Shown here piece by piece: positions 11,346 through 22,749 of a stretch of 64,000 bases of DNA. Position 1 is the stretch's first letter. Each line of letters opens with the position of its first letter. Below the pieces are notes generated by a model. The model was not told the origin of the DNA and ran no database searches. It saw nothing but the letters and a program-made list of their open reading frames with translations. Both the position numbers and the translations under genes were made by a program. Source of the stretch: Nyssa sinensis (Eukaryota; Streptophyta; Magnoliopsida; Cornales; Nyssaceae); contig CM018037.1 in the NCBI GenBank assembly GCA_008638375.1, forward strand, positions 33,589,076-33,653,075, given 5' to 3'.

Positions 11346-11847
11346 CGAATCCACTGCTCAATCTGATTTGTCTTGGCTCGTTTCCTCCTCCGCTTTTTTC
11401 TCAACTCACGCACGGTGCCCGATGTTGATGTCGTGTTTTCGTGTGGCAAAATTGTCCCCTAACACGCACCCGGTTGAATGCGGGCTCATTTTCTTAATAC
11501 TAGTTACAGGCCAGCTCGAATATCGATAAATCCGAACTCCAAAGTTGGCTGGGTCGACACTTTCTCTGTAGTGGGTTCCGACTCAAAGCACTAACGAACA
11601 ATTTCCAACATCACCGGAGACTTTAATAGCGACGCGGCGGCGACAATAGCGACCGTGTATCTCCGGGAAATTTCTGGCAAAAGGTCTTTCTCTTGTTCTC
11701 AATTTCTTTTTATTTTGGCTTTAAGCTGAAGATGAATCTGAGTTTGTAATGTTGTCTATCCGTTTATAGGCTTTGTAATTACACGTTCTGTTTGGTTGCT
11801 GAGAAAAATGTTGGAAATTAAAATGTTGATTAGATTTTACATCGCCT

Positions 11848-11916
11848 ACTGAACAAGCTATTGACTGTACTTTTTAATCTGGTTTACTTGGGACAAGCGT
11901 TCGACGTTTATACGAA
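11848..11916 (+). pseudogene. decayed fragment resembling the GONST3 CDS
   Basis: About 75% identical over roughly 68 bases to 13941-14009 of the GONST3 coding region, the part encoding VNKLLTVVINLVIWDKHST. The shared blocks include TGAACAAGCTATTGAC, TTAATCTGGT and TTGGGACAA. No open frame is kept. It sits in the probable leader intron, in the same orientation as the gene. Confidence 0.6.
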
Positions 11917-12079
11917 GAAGTGTCTATCATTCTCGTTTCTATTTTTCTACATAGATCTGGGTGGTGAAATCGCTGGATTTCATTTCATAGTTTGAATGAT
12001 GATCTCGTTTCTTCTTTAAGTAGCATAAGGATTCACAAAGACTATTCAACTTAGAATGGAATACATGCTCGAACTAGTC

Positions 12080-12319
12080 TTAGAGCATATCCGTGGTGAC
12101 TCAAACCCTGACTCAAAATTTGAGTCAAAATTTACAAAAATCTTATACAGCAATTACTAGACTCAGACTCCAATAGGATTTTACTCAAATCCAAATTGTA
12201 AAATTGTTCAGAGACTCAAATTTAAGTGACCATTGGATTGCATGAGATTCAAATTCAGCCTTTACTCAAATTCACTTAAATTTGGATAAAAATTTGAGTC
12301 ACCACCGGAGATGCTCTAA
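12080..12319. mobile_element. MITE, 240 bp
   Basis: Terminal inverted repeats TTAGAGCATATCC...GGTGACTCAAA at the left and the reverse complement of TTAGAGCATCTCCGGTGGTG at the right, with internal repeats of ACTCAAATTT. Short size, no coding capacity and long imperfect TIRs are MITE hallmarks. The flanking AGTC on both sides may be the target duplication, but its length does not decide the superfamily. Confidence 0.7.
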
Positions 12320-13077
12320 AGTCATTGGCTGCTGAACAATATAAAATCATCAACAATCCGAGAAGAGGTAAACACGATATTCATTTCCATAGACATAGTG
12401 CAAAATGGCCATATTTGGTTTGATTTGAGATATTGCTTTACAATTCATTTTGTGTTATATTCGAAAAGGCAATGATAGTGCTTCAGATAAGGGATACAAT
12501 TGATTTTGTGACCACATTTCTATATGGATCTTGTTGGCACCCCTAAAACATAAAAAGATGAGAGAGGAAGAAATAAAAGAAGTTCTGTTGAATTGTTCCA
12601 AGTTATTTATTATATTTAAGTGTTTTTATATCCTTCTAACAATATAAAGATATAATCATCATAATGCCAATGTTCTGGAATCCTGAAATTTGTAATTATC
12701 AACTGCAGCCTCGTTTAGGGTATTAAACTTTAATTGGCGATGAGTGCTATAGCCTTTGCTTTTCTTGCTTCCATTTCTCAGTACTTCTGATAGACAATTC
12801 TTAAATTTTTAGAATCATGGATTTCATATTTCTTTTTGCATTTTTAACCAAATTAATCAATAATAATGTTCAAGATGATCCCAGAATTCATTGAGAAGGG
12901 ATGGAAAAGAAATTTCCCCATATTTCTGTTGTATAGTGTTAATTATAGGCTGTGGATTTATTTCTTGGAACATGGGATGTCCTGCAAAAGATATCGGATA
13001 TTTTTTCTTCCATTAAAATGTTAATGCTACCAATCCTCCTTTCCGAGCTAATGATAATATTTTTGGTTCTCCTTTAG

Positions 13078-14202
13078 ATGCCCAATGATGTGGAAAATCC
13101 CAAAGATGGTGGGGCCCAAAAAGGTCCAGATGCCCCTTCCCCATCAAGTGAAGCCTGGTATAGTGGCTTATTGCAGCAAGCTTCAGTCTATGGTACAGCT
13201 GCCGGATACTGCATTTCAGCATCATTGCTCTCCATCATCAACAAATGGGCTGTCATGAAATTTCCTTACCCTGGGGCACTGACTGCTTTACAGTACTTCA
13301 CAAGTGCAGCTGGGGTCCTGCTTTGTGGGTGGTTCAAGTTTATAGAGCATGACCAGCTTGATCTTCTGACAATGTGGCGGTTCCTACCAGCAGCAGTTAT
13401 ATTCTACCTCTCTCTCTTCACCAACAGTGAGCTCCTCCTTCATGCCAATGTTGACACCTTCATTGTTTTTCGTTCAGCAGTCCCCATCTTTGTTGCAATA
13501 GGAGAAACCCTCTACTTGCACCAGCCATGGCCGACATTGAGGACATGGATCTCACTTGCCACAATCTTTGGAGGTAGCATGCTTTATGTCATAACTGATT
13601 ACCAGTTCACACTTATGGCTTATAGCTGGGCCCTGGCCTACCTAGTAAGCATGTCTATAGATTTTGTTTACATTAAGCATGTGGTTATGACCATTGACTT
13701 AAACACATGGGGTCTTGTGTTGTACAATAATCTCGAGGCTCTGCTATTGTTTCCACTAGAGCTACTTGTAATGGGGGAATTGAAGAAGATAAAGCATGAA
13801 ATCTCGGATGAGACAGATTGGTACTCTTTTCAGGTGGTTTTGCCAGTTGGGTTGTCGTGTTTGTTTGGTTTAGCCATCTCATTCTTTGGATTTTCTTGCC
13901 GGAGGGCAATTTCTGCAACAGGGTTTACTGTTCTTGGCATAGTGAACAAGCTATTGACAGTTGTGATTAATCTGGTAATTTGGGACAAACATTCAACATT
14001 TGTGGGCACAGTAGGGCTTTTGATTTGCATGATAGGTGGGATTATGTATCAGCAATCTACAACCAACAAGCCTAAGGCTGTGAAAGAAGTAAAAGCACAA
14101 GAGAGCGAGGATGATGAACAACAGAAACTACTTGAAATGCAAAGCAACATAGAAAGCAATACCAGTGAGAAGCAAGTTGCAGGTCCAGGAGATGGAGAGT
14201 GA
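13078..14202 (+). CDS. GONST3: nucleotide-sugar transporter GONST3
   Basis: A 374-aa uninterrupted reading frame matching Arabidopsis GONST3, a Golgi nucleotide-sugar transporter of the drug/metabolite-transporter clan (NST/TPT group). Such carriers exchange cytosolic GDP-sugars for lumenal GMP to feed glycosylation. Visible features are a hydrophilic N-terminus (1-30), about ten membrane spans between residues 35 and 325, conserved SLLSIINKWA and NVDTFIVFRSAVPIFVA stretches, and GIVNKLLTVVIN near residue 287, which fits the GX(L/V)NK nucleotide-binding motif of GDP-sugar carriers. The tail is acidic and glutamine-rich (ESEDDEQQKLLEM). The start is set by the TTTAG acceptor immediately before the ATG and by the family's N-terminus. 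The exact substrate is not shown by sequence. It converges on the PLAC8 gene downstream. Confidence 0.95.
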   Translation: MPNDVENPKDGGAQKGPDAPSPSSEAWYSGLLQQASVYGTAAGYCISASLLSIINKWAVMKFPYPGALTALQYFTSAAGVLLCGWFKFIEHDQLDLLTMWRFLPAAVIFYLSLFTNSELLLHANVDTFIVFRSAVPIFVAIGETLYLHQPWPTLRTWISLATIFGGSMLYVITDYQFTLMAYSWALAYLVSMSIDFVYIKHVVMTIDLNTWGLVLYNNLEALLLFPLELLVMGELKKIKHEISDETDWYSFQVVLPVGLSCLFGLAISFFGFSCRRAISATGFTVLGIVNKLLTVVINLVIWDKHSTFVGTVGLLICMIGGIMYQQSTTNKPKAVKEVKAQESEDDEQQKLLEMQSNIESNTSEKQVAGPGDGE

Positions 14203-14637
14203 AGACGCATTTTGGAAAGGAATCCTATTGCATTCGTTTGTCATCTTCTTGTTAGTGGTAAAAATTAGGGATGGCAATTTTTCATCCCATCAGAATATCT
14301 GTGACCGGAATCTGGCTGGGGTCAGTCTGGACATGGCAGCTTGGTTGAGTTCCTTCCTGTGCCGGACCCCGCAATTTTTTGCAGCCAAGCTTAGCACAGA
14401 GTGGATGCCCCAACCTTGAAAACCATATTCTGATAATAGTTCTCCATTCTATCCATAGTGTTCCGAGACGATAAATTTAATCCTTTTAAAGTCATAGAGA
14501 AGGCTATCAATATGTTTAGAGATTATAATAAGATTAATCTTTAGGTAAATCAAAATTAAATTAAAATAGGAAAAGGTAAAAATTATAATAAGATTAATCT
14601 TTAGGTTAATCATAATTAAATTAAAATAGGAAGGTTT
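14203..14637. other. GONST3 3' flank; no separate gene
   Basis: Likely 3' UTR to around 14450, then AT-rich DNA with a two-copy tandem repeat. Confidence 0.5.
14521..14637. repeat. 60-bp tandem duplication
   Basis: Two copies, starting at 14521 and 14581, of a unit beginning GATTATAATAAGATTAATC (second copy starts AATTATAATAAG) and running through TTAAATTAAAATAGGAA, with a few substitutions. Confidence 0.85.
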
Positions 14638-14960
14638 ATGAGGTGGATTTTGCCTATTGGAAGGAAGAAATTAAATTTTGATGAATCTAAAAAGAGGCAT
14701 AGTAATTTGGGTGGGGTGGGTGTTATTATTAGGAATGAGTTAGGGCATATATGTTGGGCATTATCTAGTAGGTATGAGAAAAAATATTTAGTACCTCAAA
14801 TGAAGCTTCAGCTCTTCGTAAGGGTTTGATGAAGATTGATGATCAAGATGGTAAGCACATTGATATTGAAAGTGATTCTAGAATTATTATAAACAATTTG
14901 TTAGGAGTGCATAAATGTTCGTGGAGGATTTATAATATGTCAAAAGATTGTGTGAATATT
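14638..14960 (+). pseudogene. LINE-derived RNase H fragment
   Basis: Translation gives KLNFDESKK, then GGVGVIIRNELGHI, then after a frameshift near 14800 ASALRKGLMKIDD and IESDSRIIINNLLG. This is the order of the plant RNase H-like (RVT_3) domain found at the C-terminus of LINE polyproteins and related genes, including the catalytic D, E and D positions. Frameshifts and the missing start show it is dead. Confidence 0.7.
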
Positions 14961-15151
14961 ATATAGGTTAAAGGTTTAAAGGTCTCCATTTTATCATGAA
15001 ACTAATTTAACGACAGATTGATTAGTTAATAAAATTCACTTTTGGAAAAGTAAAATAGTGTGACTAAATGAATTTCTTTGGAGATTTATGTTTAATTGTT
15101 TCGGATGATATTTGAGGTGGAGCCCTAGAGAGATTGGTGTAATAATCAACT

Positions 15152-15177
15152 CCCCCCCCCCCCCCCCCAAAAAAAAA
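15152..15177. repeat. C17-A9 homopolymer pair
   Basis: Seventeen C followed directly by nine A. Such runs are prone to assembly and sequencing error. Confidence 0.9.
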
Positions 15178-15823
15178 GGTTCCAGTATATTCTTTTACGT
15201 TGAGGTGGATGTAAACACAGGTGGATTCATTAGCTGGAAAATGAAACTGGTCCAGCTTCATTGATGGATACTTTTTTTCTGGATCTGAATTTTGATTATT
15301 TTTTCAACATCAACAATATTGTTCATCAATAGCAAGTCACATCGTCCCACTGTTAGACGAAGTGTGTATTCGGTTTGAAAGCAACTGCACAAGAGAAAAG
15401 TCTACAATTATTTTACTGCAGCAAATGACGAATGAACTCTCATACAATTTTCTTGTTTGCTAAATATGTAGTTTGAGGCAAAGCAAAGAAACTTCATGGA
15501 AGATTATGCAGAAAGGGGTAGGGAACTGTATGTCTCCGTACATCGTCCTGATGGCAAGGTTAAAATATCACAAACCATAACGGCGCCAATATATTCCTGA
15601 CAGAGTCTCCAAAAACCACTTAAAATGACTACTGCATTAATAAGGTAAAAATTTTCCGTGTCATAGGGACTCAGATTTTTGGTTCTGGTGATAGGTACGC
15701 AACCAAGACTTGTCTGTATAATACTGATATATGAACAAACACAATTAACATGAACAGTCACACACACACTTTTCTAAAAGTATGTCAGATCATTTTTTTT
15801 CTGTATAAGCAACAATGTATATC

Positions 15824-18800
15824 CTACAAGGCTTGCATCTCCAAATTGGTGTGCTCAACGCCATTTGCGGATGATGGTGCAGGATCCTGATTGTCGCTTG
15901 CAGAGCTCATTTCTTGAACAGGGGGAGGGTTGACAATAGTCATTGGCATGACAGCATTATCTGATAGACGTTGCTTCATCTCCCTGTGCTCCTGGCACAA
16001 GGCACACCAGTGCATACAGCAGTGCACCATGCATGGATCACATGGTGAGTTCTACACAGGGAAAAACACAAGAAAGAAAATTGTGAGTACAAGAGATAAA
16101 AATCCACCCTTCTCTACTCAAAACCCAGAATAAAACACTCTCCAACGGCATGACTATCAGCAAATCAGGTTAGAATCACAAACTGGTATATCTGAATATG
16201 ATCTCTTATGAATCCAAATGACAACACCAATATGTACTCCAAAGATCAAATATTATAAAATTAAATTCAGAGTTGCAATTTATTCAAAGGTTCACTATAT
16301 TAGACTGGATGACATGACAGCATTTCTTCTATTCATTTATTTACTTGAAAACTGATTTCCTTCTGACGGAAAAAGGGAGATTTTTGCAATTAGAAAATTT
16401 CTTTTATAGGAAGTCAGAACTGTAAAAATTCTACATCATGTAAACTCCATATATTTATAGAAGAAATAATAACAGTTTTAAGCTAACCAAACTTTCTATT
16501 CTAGTTAAAAGAAGTGATAACATGCAGTTGCCGCATATGGCTGTAATTGTTTGAGGGCAAGAGATTTTGTGATCCATGTTGTTTATTATGGTTACATATC
16601 AACATATAAAGAAATAGAGCTCACCTTGAGATGATATTTCTTCTGTAAGGACTGCCGAAAGAGACCAGTATATATGCCACACATCCACCAACTAAATAAT
16701 AAACCCTCACAAATAAGAAATGATGTCCTTGGCTCAATACCGTGGAATGCTGCCACTGCTGCTGCAACTGCAATGCCACCTTCAACAAAAATGGCATGAC
16801 AAATGCATGGTTTGTTCCAAGGAATATCTTCTCTCAAATTTTCGACATTATGTCCAAACAAAACGCAAGGACAAAGAAGTCCTGTCCAGCCTGTATGGGT
16901 GCGAAATAAGAGGATTTTGAGACAACCAAAGATTGCGTACATAAAATGTATTAATATATACTGAACAGGATGCACTTGTCAAGAAGGAAAAGAACATTGG
17001 GTGATGCAAAGCCAAAGCAATGATGTAAAGAAATGTAAAGGAAGGTGCAACCCAAACTAGTAGTAATGGTACACTTTCTCAGCTCAACTTAACAAAGCCT
17101 TATCCAAATTACTTGGAGTCAGCTATATAAATCCTATCTCGCCATTCTTTTTTATTTAAGGTCATTCCTTCTGTTAAATCACCTATTACCATATCTTTTT
17201 TAACTAGTTCTACTAAAGTTAATTTTGGTTGCCCTCGCCCCCTAACACAACCCTCAATATTAACCCTATCGCTATTTCTTATTAGTGCATTTATTAGTTT
17301 TCGTTGTACATGACCATACCACCTTAGCCGATGCTCTCTCATTTTGCCTCCTATAGGTGTTACTTCTACCATCTCACGAATATGTTCATTCCCAATTCTA
17401 TCATTTCTTGTCTTACCGCACATCCATCTTAACATCCATATTTTGGCTACACTCATCTTATTAACATGTTTCCTAACTGCCCAACATTCTATTCCATATG
17501 GACTAATAGCTGTTCTATAGAACAAGGATCAAAATATCGTTTCGATGTATAGTTTCGGTCTGTCCGGAAACAGAAATGTTTCGGAAACATAATGGAAACG
17601 GAGAAAAAATTAGAAACATTTGAAAACATAACTTAAAATTTATTTATTTATATAAATAAGCCTATTTATTGAATATTTATACATGTTTAAGACATATACA
17701 TCATATTTATGATAAATTACACTAATTCATGATAAATGACATAATAGATATATACTATGTAATATCCACGAATTAGATAATTTGACACAAGTTACATATA
17801 AAATAAAAAGTAAAAAAAATAACGATTTAAACTTATTATAATTAGTAACTTAATATTAAAATAGTTGTTTCTTTACACTTTATTTTCCCTACTCCTTTTC
17901 TATTATTTTAGGAAAAATAATATAAATATCTTCTTTTAATTTTGAGTTTTAATCCTTGAAAAATAAATAGATATTATTTTTTTACTAACTTCTAGAATTA
18001 TTGTTGATACAAAAGGAACGTTTCCTCTAATTTGGTATGTTTCCACGGAAACAATTTTGTTTCCGTGGAAACATGTGAATTTTGATATTTCACTAGTGTT
18101 TCGTTTCGGTTTCCTGAGAAACAGAAACGTTTCGGCCGTTTCGATGGAAAAGAAACGAAATTTTAATCCTTGCTATAGAATTTACGTTTTAATTTTAAAG
18201 GTATACGTCGATCACATAATACCCGAGACACTCTTCTCCACTTAACCCATGTCACTTTAATTCTATGAGTAACATCATCTCCAATTTCTCCCTCTTGATG
18301 AGTAGTGGTATGCTTTATTAGTAGTAAAAGTTCCCTGTCATAGCCCTTCAGATTTGGCAAAATAAATCATGCTAGCTGTTCCAGCCTATCAAAGTTAATG
18401 TCTAGCTCAATCAAGAAAGTGTACTAAACAGAACGGACATTTGTTTTTTCTCATTAACACCTTTATTTATGTATTTTGCTTCATTTTCTTCATGAAACAT
18501 CACTGTGTGAACTTAATCAAGACAACCTGTCCCCAACCCTAGTTAGGGTGGCAGAAGAATTCCTCATTAAAGCTCCTATTGGTAGGAAAGAAGACTGGGA
18601 GGAAGGAAAAGGGAAGGAATGGAGGGAGTTTCAATTGTTTGGTAAGAATGAAAGGGGGAGGTAGAGGAAAAGTAGAGATAAGCCCTCTGGGCTCCCCATT
18701 TTCCTTCTGCTAACAGAGAATGTAAAGGAGGAAAAAAGATGGGAACCTTTTCCTCTTACATTTTTTATTTCATACACCCTTATGTGTTAATACATAAGGG

Positions 18801-21800
18801 TGCAATGATAAATTAAAGTAACACCATTCCCTTCCTTCCAGCTCAACTAGACTGAGCAAAATCCTTTCCCTAATTTTACATTTTCAATCCCTCCTACCTT
18901 ATTCTTCCTCTCAATTTTATATCTCTTTTCTCTTCCTATCATATGAGGTTTAAGGAACATGATGGAATGAAGGTCTAGGATTTTAATAGTATGCTTGCTA
19001 CTGCCATCACCACAAATATATTTAAAAAAATTAAGTTGACCATCAATCTCTATAAAGAAGATTTAGTTACAAAGAAAATTTTGCAATTGTTTACTGTTAA
19101 AATTTTACGCATTTTTCTTTTTGATTTTTGGCTTTGTTTGCTTAAGCTTGAGCTGCCAAAAGTAAAACACGAGTTTGAGTTTGAGGTTAGCCATTTCATG
19201 CAAATAAAGTCAGACGCTACCTTTACCCAATCTACCCTCCAAATCCCTGCATTGGAGGGACTAGCAAGGTGCAATGGCTTTTCATAAACTATAGCTAAAA
19301 TAATATATCATAGTAATCATTACCTAAATTGGTACAACCGAGACATGGCTGATATGGCAGCAACACAAGGCAAATATAAGGTGAAATTTAGGAAAAACTG
19401 GTGAATTAAGATTGACCTGTATCAATGTTCATCCTTGCGCAAATGAAGGGTGACAGCTTATATTGTTTTCATGAACAAGCGTCAAATAACCAGTATAATA
19501 ACATTGGGATATCCTGAGGACTTGGAATCACTTTCTTTGTCAGGAGGAATGAAGATCGATGAAATGCTATGGAAAATTGCACTTTTCAATTAAGAACACT
19601 CGACACCAAACAATTACAATATGATCAACAACAAGGATGTCCAACTTACAAGGAAATTATTAAACAATTAACCATAAATATAGGTATTCATTTACCTACT
19701 TACAATTGACCTGCTTATAATTAATATTTAATAAGTTATTAATCTCTAAAATTAATAAATTTTTAAGGAACTAACTTGGTTTCATGGTAGATAATTAATA
19801 ATTTTATTACCTAATAATTAATACTTTTTCAGAAAAATCTTTATAATATTAACTATTAGAGAGATAAAATAGTTATATATGTACTTATATATATCCCATT
19901 TATGACAAGTCTTGGTAATTATATTTATTAATTCTACATGATTAAAATTAAAAGAATTGTAAATGAGAAAAATTATGATATTAAGAAACACAACTTCTTT
20001 ACTTGAAATAGACTTTAGAAGTTTTTTACGCCATAAGTTGAGTATTATATATATTTTTTATGAGAAACTAATATGAATTGAAATGATTAAGAATTAACTT
20101 CTCAATGTGGCTACTCAATAACCCAAAAGCATATTTAAAAACTTACAACTTTCTGTATCTTCAGCACAGCCAAAAATCCCAGTTGTCCAAGGTTCATCTG
20201 CCGGGGGTGCAAAGCTTTCAGGTAAAGGCTGTCCACATTCATTGCACTTGCGAACAGCCAACTGCCAATGAACCGCCGCAAGAGTTTATAAATCTATGTG
20301 CTCCATAACATAAAGAGTTTTTTCGCAAAGAGAAGAGATCCAATTACATTATTTGATTTCTCTGTATATACAGATTATAATTGCTCATCTAACAAATGAG
20401 AAACAGATATAGCTATCTGCAAAAGTCTAATCAGTGTAGCTATCTGCAATGTCAATAAAACCCACCAAATTTTAGTCCATAGTTGGAATTCAGCTATTGG
20501 CCTTTTTCAGATGCTTCATCAAAGTAGCAGAGTGGTTAAATTGGCAAGACATCTAAGAGGGTGGAGTGGAGTTAAGGGTCAATTCTTACAATTGATAAAA
20601 AAAAGTGTACAAGATGTATAACACAGAACGCATACAAACTAGTAGACTACCAAAACAACAGCGTATTGGTTCAATAAGGAGTTCCATGCTCCGTGGAAAT
20701 TTGCAAACTCTTTGAACATTTTGTACAAGAACTCCAAAAAATTAGTCAAGGTTAGTCACTATATTAACAATCTTCTTATCCACCACCACAACTTCGTTTT
20801 TAGTCTACAAACAATCCTTGTTCTTTAATGCATCGTGGAATTAGAAAAAGAGAATTTTTCCACAAAGTATGGCCTCTAGTTCTTCCCACCCTTCATGTAT
20901 GCCATTCTACTAATTCAAACAAAGACTAAAGCATGAAAAGGCCATACCAATTCTCTCCAATACTGATCCACATGGATATGAAATAAAGGAAGAAATCATC
21001 AAGTGGTTCCAGAGTCACAATTAGCTTATGCTTGACAAATTGGTTTGGAATTGAGAAATCCCTTGAAAAGAAGTGATCCAGTAGTTAACACATCTATTAC
21101 TGAATTCTATTTTTTTTTAAATAGATGAAGAAAAATCCACTAAAAGGTGCCAAAGGGCCACAACCCTGTACACACTGCATTTACACAGATCCACAAAAAG
21201 AAAAATCAAATAAAGCAATGTCCATTACCACAGAATCCCAAAATGAAAAACCACAGGACTCGCTATAATGCTATAACCTCATCTCACTCAAAAAAACAAA
21301 CAAAAGAATCTGTTTAATGTAAAGATCTCCACGAAAGCCAAAAAGAAAAAGAAAAAGAAAAAACAGAGTATTCAGTAACAACTTTTTCAGACTTAGTACT
21401 GATGACCACACCCTCTCAAAAGAATGCCTAACCCGCTTCTTCCAAATGCACCACCAGAAGCAACGGAAACACTAGCCTGGCGTACATGCTCTCTTGCTCA
21501 CACTATTTCCCATCAGTTACTACCATTTCAATCACCAATCTAGGCATCGCCCTGTGAATCCATGATGGAGAAAAGGAAGGACCATAACTCCATAGCCACT
21601 GAAGAATGAATGAGGACATGGTGCAGCATCTACAAATTCAGTAGTTAAAGTGCCCCCTTTGAAGAAAATCATCAATACTTAAAATGGTCTTAAGAGCAGC
21701 AGCCCATGCGAGGCTACCATGGAGGGCACATCAGAGCACCTAATGCTTTCCACAGGATATCTGAGGAAACCTCGGCCCTTAGGACCGTCTAGTAAGAGCA

Positions 21801-22749
21801 CACCTCAAATTTCCCATCCTGGATGGTACAGGAAATCTTAGGAAACCTCAGCCCCTAGGACCTTCTAGTAAGAACACACCTCAAATTTATTCCTAGATGG
21901 CTTCCATTCCACAAGGGATGCTGGATTTTAATAAAAACTTTGTAAAAGTCGGACAACATCAGTGCAAAGCAATGGTGCATACCAAAATTTAAACAAGGCA
22001 AAAGAAAGTTCTATAAGGACTTTTGCCTCCTCGTCATTGCCTGATACTAAATATCTCATTATTGATGTCACAAGGACACTTCCATTTGACCTTCTTGCTC
22101 TTTTTTTTTTTCTTTCAGTTTTGTCTTCTCAGAAACCAACAAATAAGTGCACAGGATTGGACTAAATAGTCCAAAGTGATGCCCCATGCTGACTATGGCA
22201 CAATGTTATGATCACATTAGGAATTTTCACTTTTAAGATAAATTATTTGATCAGATGTTAACAAGAACGACATTAGGACTTGAATATATCAAAAAATTTA
22301 GTTGGTTCATAATTTTACATTGTAAATTTTGGATTGGATTCAAACAAAAGTCTTCTCAATCTAGGGATTGCATGTTTAGCAACTTTTACATCCTATACCA
22401 TTGTTCAACAACCTACCCAAAACTCAAAATAGTAGCCAATGTTAAAAAATTCAAGACTAATTTCCACTAAACATTACAAACCAAGAGGCAATTTACAAAT
22501 CCACTCAAAAAAAATAAAAATATATAGAGTAATTTTCAGAAAGATACTGATAAAAGATTCCATAATTCTCAGTATACATATCTATACTTATATGCGTTTG
22601 TGATTCTATTGGTATATGTGCAGATAGATATAGAGAGAGACCTGAGGAATATCAATGGGCTGATTGAGTTCTCCCGGCTTGATGTCTTCCAAAGGTGCTT
22701 GATCTTTAGTCAGCTTCACATATCGCGATTGTCTACCTCCTTCTGCCAT
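15824..22749 (-). CDS. PLAC8 / cell-number-regulator family membrane protein
   Basis: Four coding exons on the minus strand: 22642-22749, 20147-20261, 16625-16890 and 15824-16051. Joined they give 238 aa with consistent AG/GT borders and phases. The product matches the plant PLAC8 group of CNR6/CNR8-like proteins and the protein I recall as At5g51400. It starts MAEGGRQSRYVKLTKDQAP. A CNECGQPLPE motif is at residue 42. The PLAC8 core begins CWTGLLCPCVLFG (75-87). Two hydrophobic stretches lie at about 106-123 and 131-152. A second Cys-rich part, SPCDPCMVHCCMHWCALC, follows at about 165-182, and the tail ends MQAL. Relatives act in organ-size control or metal and Ca transport at membranes; no specific role can be read here. 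A 5' UTR intron at about 22757-22862 is likely. The large introns (3.3 and 2.4 kb) hold nested transposons. Confidence 0.93.
17050..18370 (-). mobile_element. RTE-type LINE fragment, split by an hAT insertion
   Basis: The minus strand encodes the C-terminal tail of a plant RTE/BovB-like reverse transcriptase: upstream part KWRRVSRVLCDRRIPLK (near 18240), then after the insertion GIECWAVRKHVNKM, MLRWMCGKTRNDRI and RLRWYGHVQRK, ending RIYIADSK at 17109. The 17050-17108 stretch resembles the usual RTE 3' end. It is 5'-truncated, as LINEs often are, and lies in the intron between exons 2 and 3 of the PLAC8 gene in the same orientation as that gene. Confidence 0.85.
17523..18172. mobile_element. 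non-autonomous hAT element, 650 bp, nested in the LINE
   Basis: Begins CAAGGATCAAAATATCGTTT and ends with the imperfect reverse complement (CAAGGATTAAAATTTCGTTT). Both sides carry the 8-bp duplication CTATAGAA (17515-17522 and 18173-18180). An 8-bp duplication with CA-starting TIRs is the hAT signature. No transposase frame is present. Removing it rejoins the LINE reading frame around KFY/RTAI. Confidence 0.9.
20523..20625 (+). repeat. possible SINE fragment
   Basis: An A-box match TAGCAGAGTGG, about 40 bases later a weak B-box GGGTCAATTC, then an A-run. It lies in the first coding intron of the PLAC8 gene. No target duplication identified. Confidence 0.35.
21340..21760 (-). pseudogene. L1-type LINE C-terminal fragment
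   Basis: The minus strand reads LAWAAALKTILSIDDF, and further on WCIWKKRVRHSFERVW and SLKKLLLNTLF in shifting frames. This is the zf-RVT tail of plant L1 LINEs (pattern WCIW-ERN-R-FE...LK..F..TLF). Several frameshifts and stops. Located in the first coding intron of the PLAC8 gene. Confidence 0.65.
21750..21900. repeat. two-copy tandem repeat, period about 77 bp
   Basis: The unit with GGAAACCTC, then CCTAGGACC or CTTAGGACC, CTAGTAAGA and ACACACCTCAAATTT occurs twice, near 21764 and 21841, with about 85-90% identity. Confidence 0.75.

Larger units (their letters stand above)
11600..13077 (+). promoter_or_regulatory. GONST3 5' leader with a probable intron
   Basis: A GC-richer stretch at about 11610-11675 looks like a first, untranslated exon, ending GGCAAAAG before GTCTTTC. 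The DNA then turns AT-rich until a pyrimidine tract and TTTAG acceptor immediately before the ATG at 13078. I infer one leader intron of about 1.4 kb. It holds a MITE (12080-12319) and a decayed fragment of the GONST3 coding sequence (about 11848-11916). Exon limits are inferred without transcript data. Confidence 0.5.

Noticed and set aside
10715..11428. Overlapping frames of up to 121 codons
   Set aside because: They fall in a reversed LTR fragment and its flank, and similar frames occur on the other strand of the LTR at 8272-8635; no domain recognised.
13830..14030. Antisense frames within GONST3
   Set aside because: Shadows of the long CDS.
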